The notes: generated by a model from the letters alone, not told the origin. A stretch of DNA of 47,886 bases from Pseudomonadota bacterium (GCA_021324855.1 JAJPIG010000025.1:1-47886), one strand, 5' to 3'. Shown: positions 27,544 through 34,913, counted from the stretch's first letter. Numbers and translations: made by a program.

Positions 27544-27984
27544 TTAGAAATGTGACACCGGCTGGGCCGCGGGACCCGCCGTGAACCCGTAATTGACTCC
27601 CGTGGTCCGCTTTGCAGGCATCGTATGTTCAGCATCGGCCCATGAGACCAGCTTGCCATTAACAAATTTCAAATCGATAAAATGGCCATTGTCACCTTCC
27701 TTGGCGGAGGTGTAGAAAAGCGTCGCCGCGATGTCGTTGCTATTCGCCCGGCTCGCATAGCTCCAGATCTCGGCATCGCCCTCGTCGGTCCGAATGTCCG
27801 GCTCGCCGAAGCGGTCGTGCACTTCCGCCATGGTTTCGCCGGCTTTGAGCGAATCGCGCATATGGCTCGCGCGCAGCTCGGTGCCGGCCTGGTAGGCCAT
27901 CCCGCACCCCGCGATCGCGAGGCTCATCCCAATCATCAACGCCAACGAAAATCGCACGGCAAGATTCTCACGGTCGGACACCAT
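27544..27984 (-). CDS. Lipoprotein, BamE/SmpA-like
   Basis: A 146-residue protein with a lipoprotein signal peptide: lipobox LAIAGC, with Cys27 as the lipidation site when translation starts at ATG 27984. The mature part contains LKAGETMAEVHDRFGEPDI, the turn-containing segment seen in SmpA/OmlA/BamE-like domains. The function is not certain; BamE itself acts in outer-membrane protein assembly, but many unrelated lipoproteins share the fold. It lies 89 bp upstream of gspE on the same strand. The frame is open upstream but without a signal-like start. Confidence 0.65.
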   Translation of the reverse strand: MVSDRENLAVRFSLALMIGMSLAIAGCGMAYQAGTELRASHMRDSLKAGETMAEVHDRFGEPDIRTDEGDAEIWSYASRANSNDIAATLFYTSAKEGDNGHFIDLKFVNGKLVSWADAEHTMPAKRTTGVNYGFTAGPAAQPVSHF

Positions 27985-28079
27985 CCGTGTCAATGTACCC
28001 GTCCGCGGAGTTCCACATCGATGTGCTATAGACGGACCTCGCCGAGCCTCGACATCGGCCCGGCGGGGGAGTCTTCTCA

Positions 28080-28328
28080 ATGGCGCGCAGATTACGAATC
28101 GTCAAACGCAGCCCGGCGACGCCGGCGCGGCGCACCGCCTTGGTTTATGGGATGCGGCTGCTCGATGCCGGCCAGATCGCATCGATCGACGACGCGCGCA
28201 TCAAGCTCGCCGACGGCGGCACCGCGCGCATCACGATGCATCTGCTGGAAGGCTCCCATTTGCAGATTCGGCGTCAACTGATGCAAAGTATCGACGCTTT
28301 TTTCGAGCTCTTCGACGACGAGCAGTAG
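28080..28328 (+). CDS. Small basic protein, unknown function
   Basis: An 82-residue protein with a basic N-terminus (MARRLRIVKRSPATPARR) and an amphipathic C-terminal helix ending in an acidic DDEQ. I do not recognise the family. A GGGGGAG ribosome-binding sequence lies about 9 nt before the ATG, and it is followed after 14 bp by the crotonase-family gene, so it is probably a real first gene of that unit. It is divergent from the lipoprotein gene. Confidence 0.6.
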   Translation: MARRLRIVKRSPATPARRTALVYGMRLLDAGQIASIDDARIKLADGGTARITMHLLEGSHLQIRRQLMQSIDAFFELFDDEQ

Positions 28329-28342
28329 CGGAGGTCACAGCG

Positions 28343-29119
28343 ATGGCCGAGTTCAAATTCTTCACCTACGAAAAGCGCGATCATCTCGCAATCGTCACGC
28401 TCAACCGGCCCGAGGTGCTGAACGCGATGCATCCGCCGGCCAATTTCGAGGGCGAGGCGATCTGGAACGATTTCGTCGCCGACAAAAACCTGTGGGTAGC
28501 GATTCTGACCGGCGCGGGCGATCGCGCGTTCTCGGCCGGCAACGACCTCAAGTACACCGCCGAGCACGGATGGGGCGCGTTTCCGAAAGGCGGATTCTGC
28601 GGTCTCACCTCGCGCTATGACATCGACAAGCCGATCATCGGCGCCGTCAACGGTTTCGCGATGGGTGGCGGGTTCGAGCTGGCGCTCTGCTGCGACATTC
28701 TCATCGCGGCCGAGCACGCGCGGCTCGGACTGCCGGAGCCGCGGGTCGGATTGGCGGCAGGCGCGGGCGGAGTGCATCGCTTGCCGCGCCAGATCCCGCT
28801 CAAGATCGCGATGGGCATGATGCTCACGGCGAAGCCGATTCCGGCGATCGAGGCGCATCGATGGGGCGTCGTTAACGAGGTCGTGCCGGCCGGCGAGCTG
28901 ATGAAGACGGCCGAGCGCTGGGCGAGCGAGATCATGGAATGCTCGCCGCTCGCGGTGCGCGCGACCAAATCGATGGCGATGGAAGGGCTTGGACGGCCGG
29001 TCGCGGAGGCGCACGGCGCCAAGTATGACATCATGGACCGGCTGATGAAATCGAAGGATGCGGTCGAAGGCCCGCGCGCATTCGCCGAGAAGCGCAAACC
29101 GAACTGGACGGGCGAGTAA
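28343..29119 (+). CDS. Enoyl-CoA hydratase/isomerase family protein
   Basis: A 258-residue crotonase-fold protein. FSAGNDLKYTAEHG and VNGFAMGGGFELALCCD form the CoA/oxyanion site, with Glu112 (GGGFE) and Glu132 (PEPRVGLAAGAGGVHRLPR) retained as catalytic candidates. The VGLAAGAGGVHRLPR version is typical of a subgroup distinct from the hydratase at 11492. The substrate is unknown. The transposon target site lies 11 bp after its stop, so the gene itself is intact. Confidence 0.9.
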   Translation: MAEFKFFTYEKRDHLAIVTLNRPEVLNAMHPPANFEGEAIWNDFVADKNLWVAILTGAGDRAFSAGNDLKYTAEHGWGAFPKGGFCGLTSRYDIDKPIIGAVNGFAMGGGFELALCCDILIAAEHARLGLPEPRVGLAAGAGGVHRLPRQIPLKIAMGMMLTAKPIPAIEAHRWGVVNEVVPAGELMKTAERWASEIMECSPLAVRATKSMAMEGLGRPVAEAHGAKYDIMDRLMKSKDAVEGPRAFAEKRKPNWTGE

Positions 29120-29129
29120 GAGCCAGCTC

Positions 29130-29137
29130 CAAAATAA
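29130..29137. repeat. Target-site duplication, left copy
   Basis: CAAAATAA directly abuts the left inverted repeat; the identical octamer abuts the right inverted repeat at 32317-32324. Eight base pairs is the target duplication length known for the IS1595 family. Confidence 0.9.
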
Positions 29138-29164
29138 GGCAATAATATACTTGCCTAACCCCGT
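29138..29164 (+). repeat. Left terminal inverted repeat of the transposon
   Basis: The 27 bp start GGCAATAATATACTTG and end TAACCCCGT. They match the reverse complement of 32290-32316 at 24 positions (differences at positions 9, 17 and 23). Confidence 0.92.
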
Positions 29165-29180
29165 CAAGCCGGGCTATGCT
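29151..29180 (+). promoter_or_regulatory. Inward promoter at the left transposon end
   Basis: TTGCCT (29151-29156, inside the inverted repeat) and TATGCT (29175-29180) are separated by 18 bp and lie upstream of the cargo operon, with the DUF3800 ATG at 29205 preceded by GGGAGGG. They resemble sigma-70 -35 and -10 boxes with 4 of 6 matches each. Confidence 0.5.
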
Positions 29181-29204
29181 GCGGAACTGCGGGAGGGCCG
29201 ATAG

Positions 29205-30007
29205 ATGGCTCTCCAAGACAGCTTCATGGCAGCGCACCATCGGCACATGGAGCAGATGGTGGCGGGTTACTACGCCCCCAGGCAGCGGCCGTATGTGACG
29301 ATGTTTTTGCACGCCTATTTTGACGAAGCCGGAAAATTCCACGATCAAGAAGGGCGCATCTGTCTTTGCGGTTTTGTGTCAGATGGCGACACCGCTTTGA
29401 GACCGAATGGCGAGAACTGCTGAAAAAACATCGTCTGCCGAAAATACGCGTGGCGCAGTTCTATTCCCAATGTCGATTGCTTGGGTTAAGCGCGGATCAA
29501 GCAACCGAAGTGCTAATAGAGTTCGTCGATAAAATCCGAGAGCGCGTACAGTTTGGATTCGGGATCGCGGTTGACGGCAAATACTTCCGCCGTAAATTCG
29601 AGATCGCCGGAAAACCGCCGAAAGACCCAAAGCGGTTCTATACGCAGCGGCTCCTCAGACGCATCCGCGACAATTTCATCGATCAGGCTGGCTATTCTGC
29701 ATCGCTCGCGATCACATTCGACGAAGACGAAGAATCTGCCGTTGACTGCTATCAAATCGTCTCACGGCTCCGTCGCGATAATGATGACCTTCGAGAATTA
29801 GTCGCGAGCATCGGATTTGCCAACGACAGGATTTATACGCCCCTACAGGCTGCGGACATTCTCGCGCATCTTACGCGGGAACAGTTGATAAGCGGAAAGA
29901 TGCCTGCACTGCTCCAGTGACTCGCGACGCCTGAGAAGGGTTTTATTCTCGGATTCGACGGTGGGGAACTATGGGACGAGACCGAGATCGATAAGAATTG
30001 GAGGCCG
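29205..30007 (+). pseudogene. DUF3800-family protein, disrupted by a frameshift and an internal stop
   Basis: ATG 29205 has a good GGGAGGG site. The first frame encodes MFLHAYFDEAGKFHD and ICLCGFVSDGD, then loses coding sense. After an apparent one-base deletion near 29383-29392 the homologous reading continues in another frame (RFETEWRELLKKHRLPKIRVAQFYSQ, LAITFDEDEESAVDCYQIV, IYTPLQAADILAHLTREQL). That frame meets TGA at 29918-29920, yet the codons after it (LATPEKGFILGFDGGELW, IDKNWRP) still look protein-like and run without another stop into the nuclease gene. DUF3800 proteins have an RNase H-like fold with Asp residues in FDE and QAAD motifs and occur near mobile and defence genes. Sequencing error is an alternative for each lesion. 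Confidence 0.75.
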
Positions 30008-30586
30008 ATGGAGACTTCAGACGATATGCCCGTGCCGAGCCGAACGAAGACGCGAGTCATCGGGTCGAAATATCCGGCCAGCCTAGCGCCGACCGGATTT
30101 CAAAGAATCGCGCTGGCGGACGGAAGAGCTGTCGACATTGCCCAGGCGACACCAACCTTCTCGCGATGGACCGGCGAAATGCCGTCCGATACGTACAATG
30201 GCAGGCCCGTGCTCCGACTCAGCGACGAGATGGTACTCGCGGAGTTGGCGATTCTACGCATCTTCGAGCAAGACGGTTGGGAAGGTTGTTGGGTTGATAG
30301 CTACAGGAAGAGATTTCTGACCGGCTATTGGCCGGAACCGCGAGCTAAAGACCTGCCTGCGCTACAGAAATTGGTTTTCGATTCGATTCGCGACAAAGCA
30401 GGCGGTACGGGCGGATGCTTCGACGTATTCTGCTGGCGCGACCGTGAACTTAGGTTTATCGAGTCAAAATGGAAAGGACGCGACCAAATCAACGATAACC
30501 AGCGTCGCTGGCTTCAGGCTGCTTTGGAGTCGGGTATCTCAGTCGATTCGTTCTTAATCGTGGAATGGACAATGACTGATGAGTAA
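30008..30586 (+). CDS. PD-(D/E)xK nuclease, VRR-NUC-like
   Basis: A 192-residue protein. The C-terminal half holds a recognisable nuclease core: GGCFDVFCWRDRELRFIESKWKGRD (Asp, then Glu-x-Lys) followed by QINDNQRRWLQAALESGI, the Gln/Trp helix of VRR-NUC-like folds. The N-terminal half (about residues 1-90) is not recognised and may sense or bind a partner. The ATG at 30008 follows TTGGAGG closely; ATG 30026 is an alternative. The frame is contiguous with the broken DUF3800 gene, so an ancestral fusion is possible. It overlaps the HNH gene by 8 bp, implying coupled translation. It is intact although its neighbours are not. Confidence 0.7.
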   Translation: METSDDMPVPSRTKTRVIGSKYPASLAPTGFQRIALADGRAVDIAQATPTFSRWTGEMPSDTYNGRPVLRLSDEMVLAELAILRIFEQDGWEGCWVDSYRKRFLTGYWPEPRAKDLPALQKLVFDSIRDKAGGTGGCFDVFCWRDRELRFIESKWKGRDQINDNQRRWLQAALESGISVDSFLIVEWTMTDE

Positions 30587-31082
30587 GCCCCGACCGCCAC
30601 TATCAAAAGAGTTGCAGTTGCGCGTATTTCGCAAGGATCGTTGGGTCTGCCGATGGTGCAACCGTCCAGTGATCTTCGCGCCAGTGATGCGTCTCATCGA
30701 ACTTCAAATCCGAAGAACTGACAACGGGCAGCCCTTGTCCTACTATGACGCGCATTGGACGCGCAACGGCGCACCGCTGCTCGATGAACTGGGCGCAGTA
30801 ATTGATCACGTCGAGGCGCATTCAACGGGCGGTTCCAGCGAAGAGGACAATCTCGCCACCGCATGTTGCAAATGCAACGGACGCAAGAGCAACGCTTCGA
30901 TGAAGAAGTGGGGCGAGCGACCACAACGCAAGCCGATCAAGGGCAAGTACGGCGAACCTCAGCATTGGGACGGACTGTCAGCGCTGTTTGTAGTGCTTGC
31001 CGAGCAAGACGTAAGCACGCTGTCGGCTTCCGAAAGAGGCTGGCTGAAAGCACTACGCAAAGGAGCAGGAAATGCGGACTAG
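30579..31082 (+). CDS. HNH endonuclease
   Basis: A 167-residue protein with a two-part zinc/HNH module: CRWCNRPV near residues 24-31 and, after an insertion of about 55 residues, VIDHVEAHSTGGSSEEDNLATACCKCNGRKSN, which carries the catalytic His, the Asn residues and the second Cys pair. Family members cut DNA as homing, restriction-like or phage enzymes. The start overlaps the preceding nuclease by 8 bp, so the two nucleases are very probably made together. The stop codon abuts the stop of a minus-strand 52-codon ORF. Confidence 0.87.
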   Translation: MSKPRPPLSKELQLRVFRKDRWVCRWCNRPVIFAPVMRLIELQIRRTDNGQPLSYYDAHWTRNGAPLLDELGAVIDHVEAHSTGGSSEEDNLATACCKCNGRKSNASMKKWGERPQRKPIKGKYGEPQHWDGLSALFVVLAEQDVSTLSASERGWLKALRKGAGNAD

Positions 31083-31237
31083 GCGCTCTTCTTCGACGCG
31101 CTCCGCTTGGTCCGCTTCCGCTGCGGTTCAGCGGCCTTTACGTCCACTTCTTTTTTCGGGACCGCGATCAGCGCCTTCATTACGCGCTCGAATCGCCGGA
31201 AAGAGGAATGCGAACTGGGTTGGGCGTCCTTTGCCAT
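31079..31237 (-). CDS. 52-residue basic protein in the transposon, unknown function
   Basis: A short frame downstream of and co-directional with the transposase. The N-terminal half reads as an amphipathic helix (SSFRRFERVMKALIAVPKKEVD), the rest is Lys/Arg-rich (PQRKRTKRSASKKSA). The organised helix plus basic tail, and stop-to-stop abutment with the HNH gene, suggest a real gene, possibly DNA-binding. Start context is weak (GGAAGA just before ATG). I do not recognise a named family. Confidence 0.5.
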   Translation of the reverse strand: MAKDAQPSSHSSFRRFERVMKALIAVPKKEVDVKAAEPQRKRTKRSASKKSA

Positions 31238-31305
31238 TCTTCCAGTTTACCGTTTCGCGCTTATGTCGGGAAACTGCGCGTCTGTCGCCACGGCCCTGCC
31301 TATAC

Positions 31306-32268
31306 TCAACTAAGCGATGCGCCGGTAGGTTCCGCTTTGCCAGTCAGTTCTTTGTAGGTCAGGCGCTTTCCGGTGGTTTGGGAGAGCGTGCGCTCGAAGC
31401 GTTTGCCATCGCCGGTCTTGCGATTGTTGTAACGGAAAGCTTGTTCGTCCAGATAACAGAAGAGATGGAAGGGTTCGACGCTGACATACGTTCCCTTCAA
31501 GCCGCGCTTCAAGAGCGACCAGAAATTCTCGATTCCGTTCGTATGAATCTTCTCGTTTACGTATGCCTCTGCATGGTCGATCACGTTATGGACATACTCG
31601 CGATCCAAACCGTTGTAGGCAATCTACGCATCGGTGAAGACTTCCGATCCAGCTTCGACGTGCTCGCGAATCTGGGTATGGAGCGTTTCGTGCTTCACGT
31701 CCGGGACGTGCGCGACGCGAATCTCGCGGGTATTGCGATCCAGAATGCCCATAACGACAGCCTTACCGCTGCCGCCGGTTCCGCTGATCGCTTTCGCCCG
31801 ACGGTCCTTGTGCATGTTGCGGGCGAGGCCACCGATGAAGGATTCGTCGGCTTCGATCTCGCCTTCCAGTTTCGTCCAGAACGTACCTTTCTGCATTGCC
31901 AAACGGATGCGTTGGAGCATGAACCACGCGGTTTTCTGAGTAACGCCCAAATCCTTCGCCAGCTCGTACGAGCTGATGCCATTCTTGCAGTTGGTCAACA
32001 GCCAGACGGCAGGAAGCCACTTTTCGAGACCGATCGGGGAGTCTTCGAAGATAGTGCCGACCTTAATCGAGAACTGGCGGCGCTCGTGCTTACCGCTGCA
32101 TTTCCAGCGGCGCTGATTTGCCAGGAAGTGCACCTTGTCGCTACCGCACAGTGGGCATTTAACGATGCCGTCAGGCCAACGCAGGCCGGCCATAAACTGA
32201 AGACATACGTCTGGGTCCTTGAAATAGCGTACCGCGTCCAACAGCGTGCGGGGCAGATGTGTTTCCAT
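31306..32268 (-). pseudogene. IS1595/ISXO2-type transposase with one amber codon
   Basis: Reading through a single TAG (31624-31626) gives about 320 codons, the normal length. The N-terminus has a zinc-ribbon-like CPLCGSDKVHFL segment and FSIKVGTIFEDSPIGLEKWL, typical of the ISXO2 type. The catalytic core shows EIEADESFIGGLARN (first Asp), VFTDA at the amber site (second Asp) and TNGIENFWSLLKRGLKGTYVSVEPFHLFCYLDEQAFRYNNR (third residue region). The codon replaced is Tyr in relatives (FTDAY), one base away from TAG. Termination there would give a 214-residue product lacking the last part of the catalytic core. Promoter and start lie inside the right terminal repeat region. Confidence 0.9.
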
Positions 32269-32274
32269 GCTTCA

Positions 32275-32303
32275 AATCTAGCATCGGGAACGCGGTTAGT
32301 CAA
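32275..32303 (-). promoter_or_regulatory. Promoter for the transposase, inside the right transposon end
   Basis: On the minus strand TTGACT (32303-32298, within the inverted repeat) and TAGATT (32280-32275) are spaced by 17 bp. The -10 box ends only 6 nt before the transposase ATG (32268) and there is no ribosome-binding sequence, so the transcript would start at or next to the ATG, i.e. leaderless. Confidence 0.55.
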
Positions 32304-32316
32304 GTATGTTATTGCC
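32290..32316 (-). repeat. Right terminal inverted repeat of the transposon
   Basis: On the minus strand it begins GGCAATAACATACTTG and ends TAACCGCGT; 24 of 27 positions match the left repeat at 29138-29164. Confidence 0.92.
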
Positions 32317-32324
32317 CAAAATAA
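32317..32324. repeat. Target-site duplication, right copy
   Basis: CAAAATAA, identical to 29130-29137 on the other side of the transposon. Confidence 0.9.
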
Positions 32325-32374
32325 ATCGGGCGGGGGTCAGGAAGTTGGGCAGTCTCAAACCTCCAGTCGATGAA

Positions 32375-32566
32375 GTGCTTCAGCCGTCACAAAAAGAGCA
32401 TGAAAAAACTGAGGTACGAGGCCACTCCGCTAGCGTAGGCGCCCCACGGGACACCGTGACCCGACTAATTGACGCCTCTAAGGTATTGGCATTGCCGGTT
32501 GGCACCTTCTATGTACTGGGACTCCTAATCGTTAATATCGACTTAGGTATGGAGAGCATCCTTTAG
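32375..32566 (+). pseudogene. Possible remnant of a membrane-protein gene
   Basis: An open stretch of about 63 codons (GTG start) ends in a hydrophobic helix (KVLALPVGTFYVLGLLIVNIDLG) and then stops. The polar lead-in followed by one transmembrane helix with VNI-LG resembles the N-terminus of a larger polytopic protein, and the sequence after the stop has no coding character. No ribosome-binding site is evident. This is probably a decayed gene fragment; chance coding is possible. Confidence 0.3.
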
Positions 32567-32799
32567 TCGAGCTGTGCCTAAAACAACCGATTGACCTGCA
32601 GTGGACTTGTAGCGGAATTCCAACGTCACATGACGAGACGAGCAGGGCTCGGCAGGTGAAGCAGGCGGCTGTCTCTTCTTCCACGGCCTCAATGGTCCCT
32701 AAGTCGCCACTAAAAGTTTTGAAGAGCAAATAGGTTGTCGCGCGTACCGGGGAGGTGAGCGGCAGCGAGAATCCCCTGCGAGAGAAATCTCACATCAAT
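32567..32799. other. Intergenic stretch with no gene seen
   Basis: Together with the remnant before it, this region between the transposon and the LLM oxidoreductase gene holds no coding frame that I can support on either strand, and no convincing hairpin plus U-tract or RNA gene. It is less GC-rich than its surroundings. Confidence 0.5.
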
Positions 32800-33963
32800 T
32801 TAGTCACCTGGGGATTCGTGATTGCCGCGAAACGGCTCCCGCAAGCCCGCCTGCTCCAACAGCGGCAGCACTTCGCGATTAAAGCGGCGGATGCCCTCCT
32901 GGAAATCCACCCACACCAACAGGATGCCGTCGAGGCCGCAGGCCGATAGTCGCACGAGCTGATTCGCGATTCGCTCGCCCGGACCGAGCAGCCCGATGCC
33001 GCTGTAGCCCGCTTTGAAGCTCCGGCGCATACGCTTGAGCATCTCCGGCGGAATCGTCTGCGCGTTGGTTAGTTGCTCGGCGAGAAAGTAGTCGGCGTAG
33101 GCGTCGTCGCCATGTTCCTCGGCATAGTAATCGACGAACTTCTCCGCCTCCTCATACGTATCGCGATGCACCGCGTAGACGGCTGACCAGACCTCGATCT
33201 CACGATGGTGCTCGTCCCACGCGAGCTTGCGGTACGCCTTTACCTGTTCGCGAATATAACTTTCGTCGTCGGTGATCGCCGGGATGAACGCCATATCGCA
33301 GTGTTTGGCGACGAAATGGCGGCCCGCAGTCGAGCCGCCCGCATTCATCAGGGCGGGGTATGGCTTCTGGAGCGGCTTCGGCTGCGCCATCCCGCTGACG
33401 ATGCGAATGTATTTGCCCTCGAAATCGAATGCGTCCGGATCGCTCCACAGCCGCTTCATCGCGGCGATCCACTCATCGGCGTACGCGTAACGATCTGCAT
33501 GACCGAGCGGCACGCCGCCGAACATTTTGATTTCTTCGCTGAACCATCCGCAGACGATATTGAGGCCGAAGCGCCCATTCGAGACGTGATCGATCGTGGT
33601 TCCCATCTTCGCGCCGACGATCGGATGAATGACCGGCACGTGGACGGTGCTCAGCACGCAACTGTAATTGGTGAGCGCGGCGACTGCCGACGCCCACGTG
33701 TAACAATCGAAGACCGTGCCGCTTCGATGGCCGGGCTCGACGAACGCGCGCCATCGCGCATACGGCACCAGCGCCTCCCATCCGGCGCGATCGGCCTGCT
33801 GCGAAACCTCGAGCGTGTTCGCCCAGGTCGGATCGAACTGCTCGGGAATCTTCGTCATGTAGGCGCCAGTGCCGTTGAAGGCGAAGACACCGAGCTTGAG
33901 CTTATTGCGATTGAAGAGCGGATTGGTGGCGCCGCGCGGATCGTCGGACATCGTGGCCGGCAT
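32800..33963 (-). CDS. LLM-class flavin-dependent monooxygenase (alkanesulfonate/RutA-like)
   Basis: A 387-residue luciferase-like TIM-barrel enzyme. NKLKLGVFAFNGTG starts the barrel, and HVPVIHPIVGAKMGTTIDHVSNGRFGLNIVCGW, NAGGSTAGRHFVAKHCDMAF and GIGLLGPGERIANQLVRL match the FMNH2-dependent monooxygenases of the SsuD/RutA/DmoA group. The substrate is not predictable. ATG 33963 and ATG 33951 are both possible starts. It stands alone between the transposon region and the his genes. Confidence 0.88.
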   Translation of the reverse strand: MPATMSDDPRGATNPLFNRNKLKLGVFAFNGTGAYMTKIPEQFDPTWANTLEVSQQADRAGWEALVPYARWRAFVEPGHRSGTVFDCYTWASAVAALTNYSCVLSTVHVPVIHPIVGAKMGTTIDHVSNGRFGLNIVCGWFSEEIKMFGGVPLGHADRYAYADEWIAAMKRLWSDPDAFDFEGKYIRIVSGMAQPKPLQKPYPALMNAGGSTAGRHFVAKHCDMAFIPAITDDESYIREQVKAYRKLAWDEHHREIEVWSAVYAVHRDTYEEAEKFVDYYAEEHGDDAYADYFLAEQLTNAQTIPPEMLKRMRRSFKAGYSGIGLLGPGERIANQLVRLSACGLDGILLVWVDFQEGIRRFNREVLPLLEQAGLREPFRGNHESPGD

Positions 33964-34010
33964 ACGCCACGTGAATTAGCACGTTCAGGCGCCGCGCGGC
34001 AGCGGCGTGT

Positions 34011-34913
34011 TCAGATGATCTTGTTGAGCTGGTACTCGATGATGCCGACGGCGCCGGCTTCGAGGAGCTTCGGAAACAGCTCGCGCACCGTGTGCTCATC
34101 AATCACGGTCTCGACCGCGACCCATTCGACGCCCTTGAGCGTCGGGGCGGGGTAAAGCTGTGAGATGGTCGGCGCGGTGATCGAGGGAAGCAGCGCAATG
34201 ACTTTCTCGAGGTCGCGGCGCGGCACATTCATCTTGATCCCCACGCGCCGCTCGGCATCAAGCGCGCCGCGAATCAGCACGCCGATCTGACGAATCTTGG
34301 CCTGCTTCGCCGGCTCGGCCCACGCCTGATGATTCGCGACCAGAACCGGCGTTGAGGTCAACAGCTCTTCGACGATGCGCAGGCCGTTGGCGCGGAGCGA
34401 CGAGCCGGTCTCGGTCACTTCGACAACCGCATCGACCAGGCCGTCCGCGGCTTTGGCTTCGGTCGCGCCCCATGAAAATTCAACTTCAACGTTAACTTTT
34501 CGCTCGGCGAAAATGCGCCGCGTGAAGTTGGTCATTTCGGTGGCGACCCGTTTGCCTTCGAGATCTTCGAGCTTGCGAACCGGCGAGTTCTCCGGCACGA
34601 CCAGCACCCAGCGAGTCGGCGCAAGTGAGACTTTCGAATAGACAAAGCTCTCGACCTCGATCAGATCGACGCCGTTCTCGACGATCCAGTCGCTGCCCGT
34701 GATGCCCGCGTCGAGCGTGCCGTCCGCGATATAGCGGGGCATCTCCTGCGGACGCAGCAAGCGGCAGCTCAGGCTGGGATCGTCGATACCCGGCATGTAG
34801 GAGCGCGAGCCGACCGTCACGCGCCATCCCGAGCGGCGCATCAGCTCGAGCGTCTGCTGCTCGAGGCTGCCCTTTGGGATACCGAAGCGTAGCACTTTCG
34901 ATGACTCTGCCAT
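34011..34913 (-). CDS. hisG: ATP phosphoribosyltransferase, long form
   Basis: A 300-residue enzyme for the first step of histidine synthesis (ATP + PRPP to phosphoribosyl-ATP). LRFGIPKGSLEQQTLELM, MPRYIADGTLDAGITGSDW and VDAVVEVTETGSSLRANGLRIVEE belong to the catalytic domains; the last 80 or so residues (VGIKMNVPRRDLEKVIALLPSITAPTI) form the HisG_C regulatory domain, so this is the HisZ-independent long form that histidine can inhibit. ATG 34913 is chosen because MAESSKVLRFGIPKG aligns with family starts. hisI precedes it by 16 bp. Confidence 0.95.
   Translation of the reverse strand: MAESSKVLRFGIPKGSLEQQTLELMRRSGWRVTVGSRSYMPGIDDPSLSCRLLRPQEMPRYIADGTLDAGITGSDWIVENGVDLIEVESFVYSKVSLAPTRWVLVVPENSPVRKLEDLEGKRVATEMTNFTRRIFAERKVNVEVEFSWGATEAKAADGLVDAVVEVTETGSSLRANGLRIVEELLTSTPVLVANHQAWAEPAKQAKIRQIGVLIRGALDAERRVGIKMNVPRRDLEKVIALLPSITAPTISQLYPAPTLKGVEWVAVETVIDEHTVRELFPKLLEAGAVGIIEYQLNKII

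Larger units (their letters stand above)
29138..32316 (-). mobile_element. IS1595/ISXO2-type transposon with nuclease cargo
   Basis: A 3179-bp unit bounded by 27-bp imperfect inverted repeats (24 of 27 matching) and perfect 8-bp direct repeats. From left to right it contains a plus-strand cargo operon (broken DUF3800 gene, PD-(D/E)xK nuclease, HNH endonuclease) and, on the minus strand, a 52-codon ORF and an ISXO2-type transposase with one amber codon. Simple members of this family are about 1 kb, so about two thirds of the element is passenger DNA. The perfect target duplication shows that cargo and transposase moved together as a unit. Base composition of the cargo is visibly less GC-rich than the flanking chromosome. 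Confidence 0.92.

Noticed and set aside
29303-29400. Programmed -1 frameshift as an explanation for the DUF3800 frame change
   Set aside because: The shift direction is right, but no slippery heptamer or following pseudoknot-like element is seen at the place where homology changes frame, and a second lesion (TGA 29918) points to decay.
31072-32373. A 433-codon open frame on the plus strand across the transposase region
   Set aside because: It is antisense to the ISXO2-type transposase, which shows clear family motifs on the minus strand; the plus frame has no recognisable domain.
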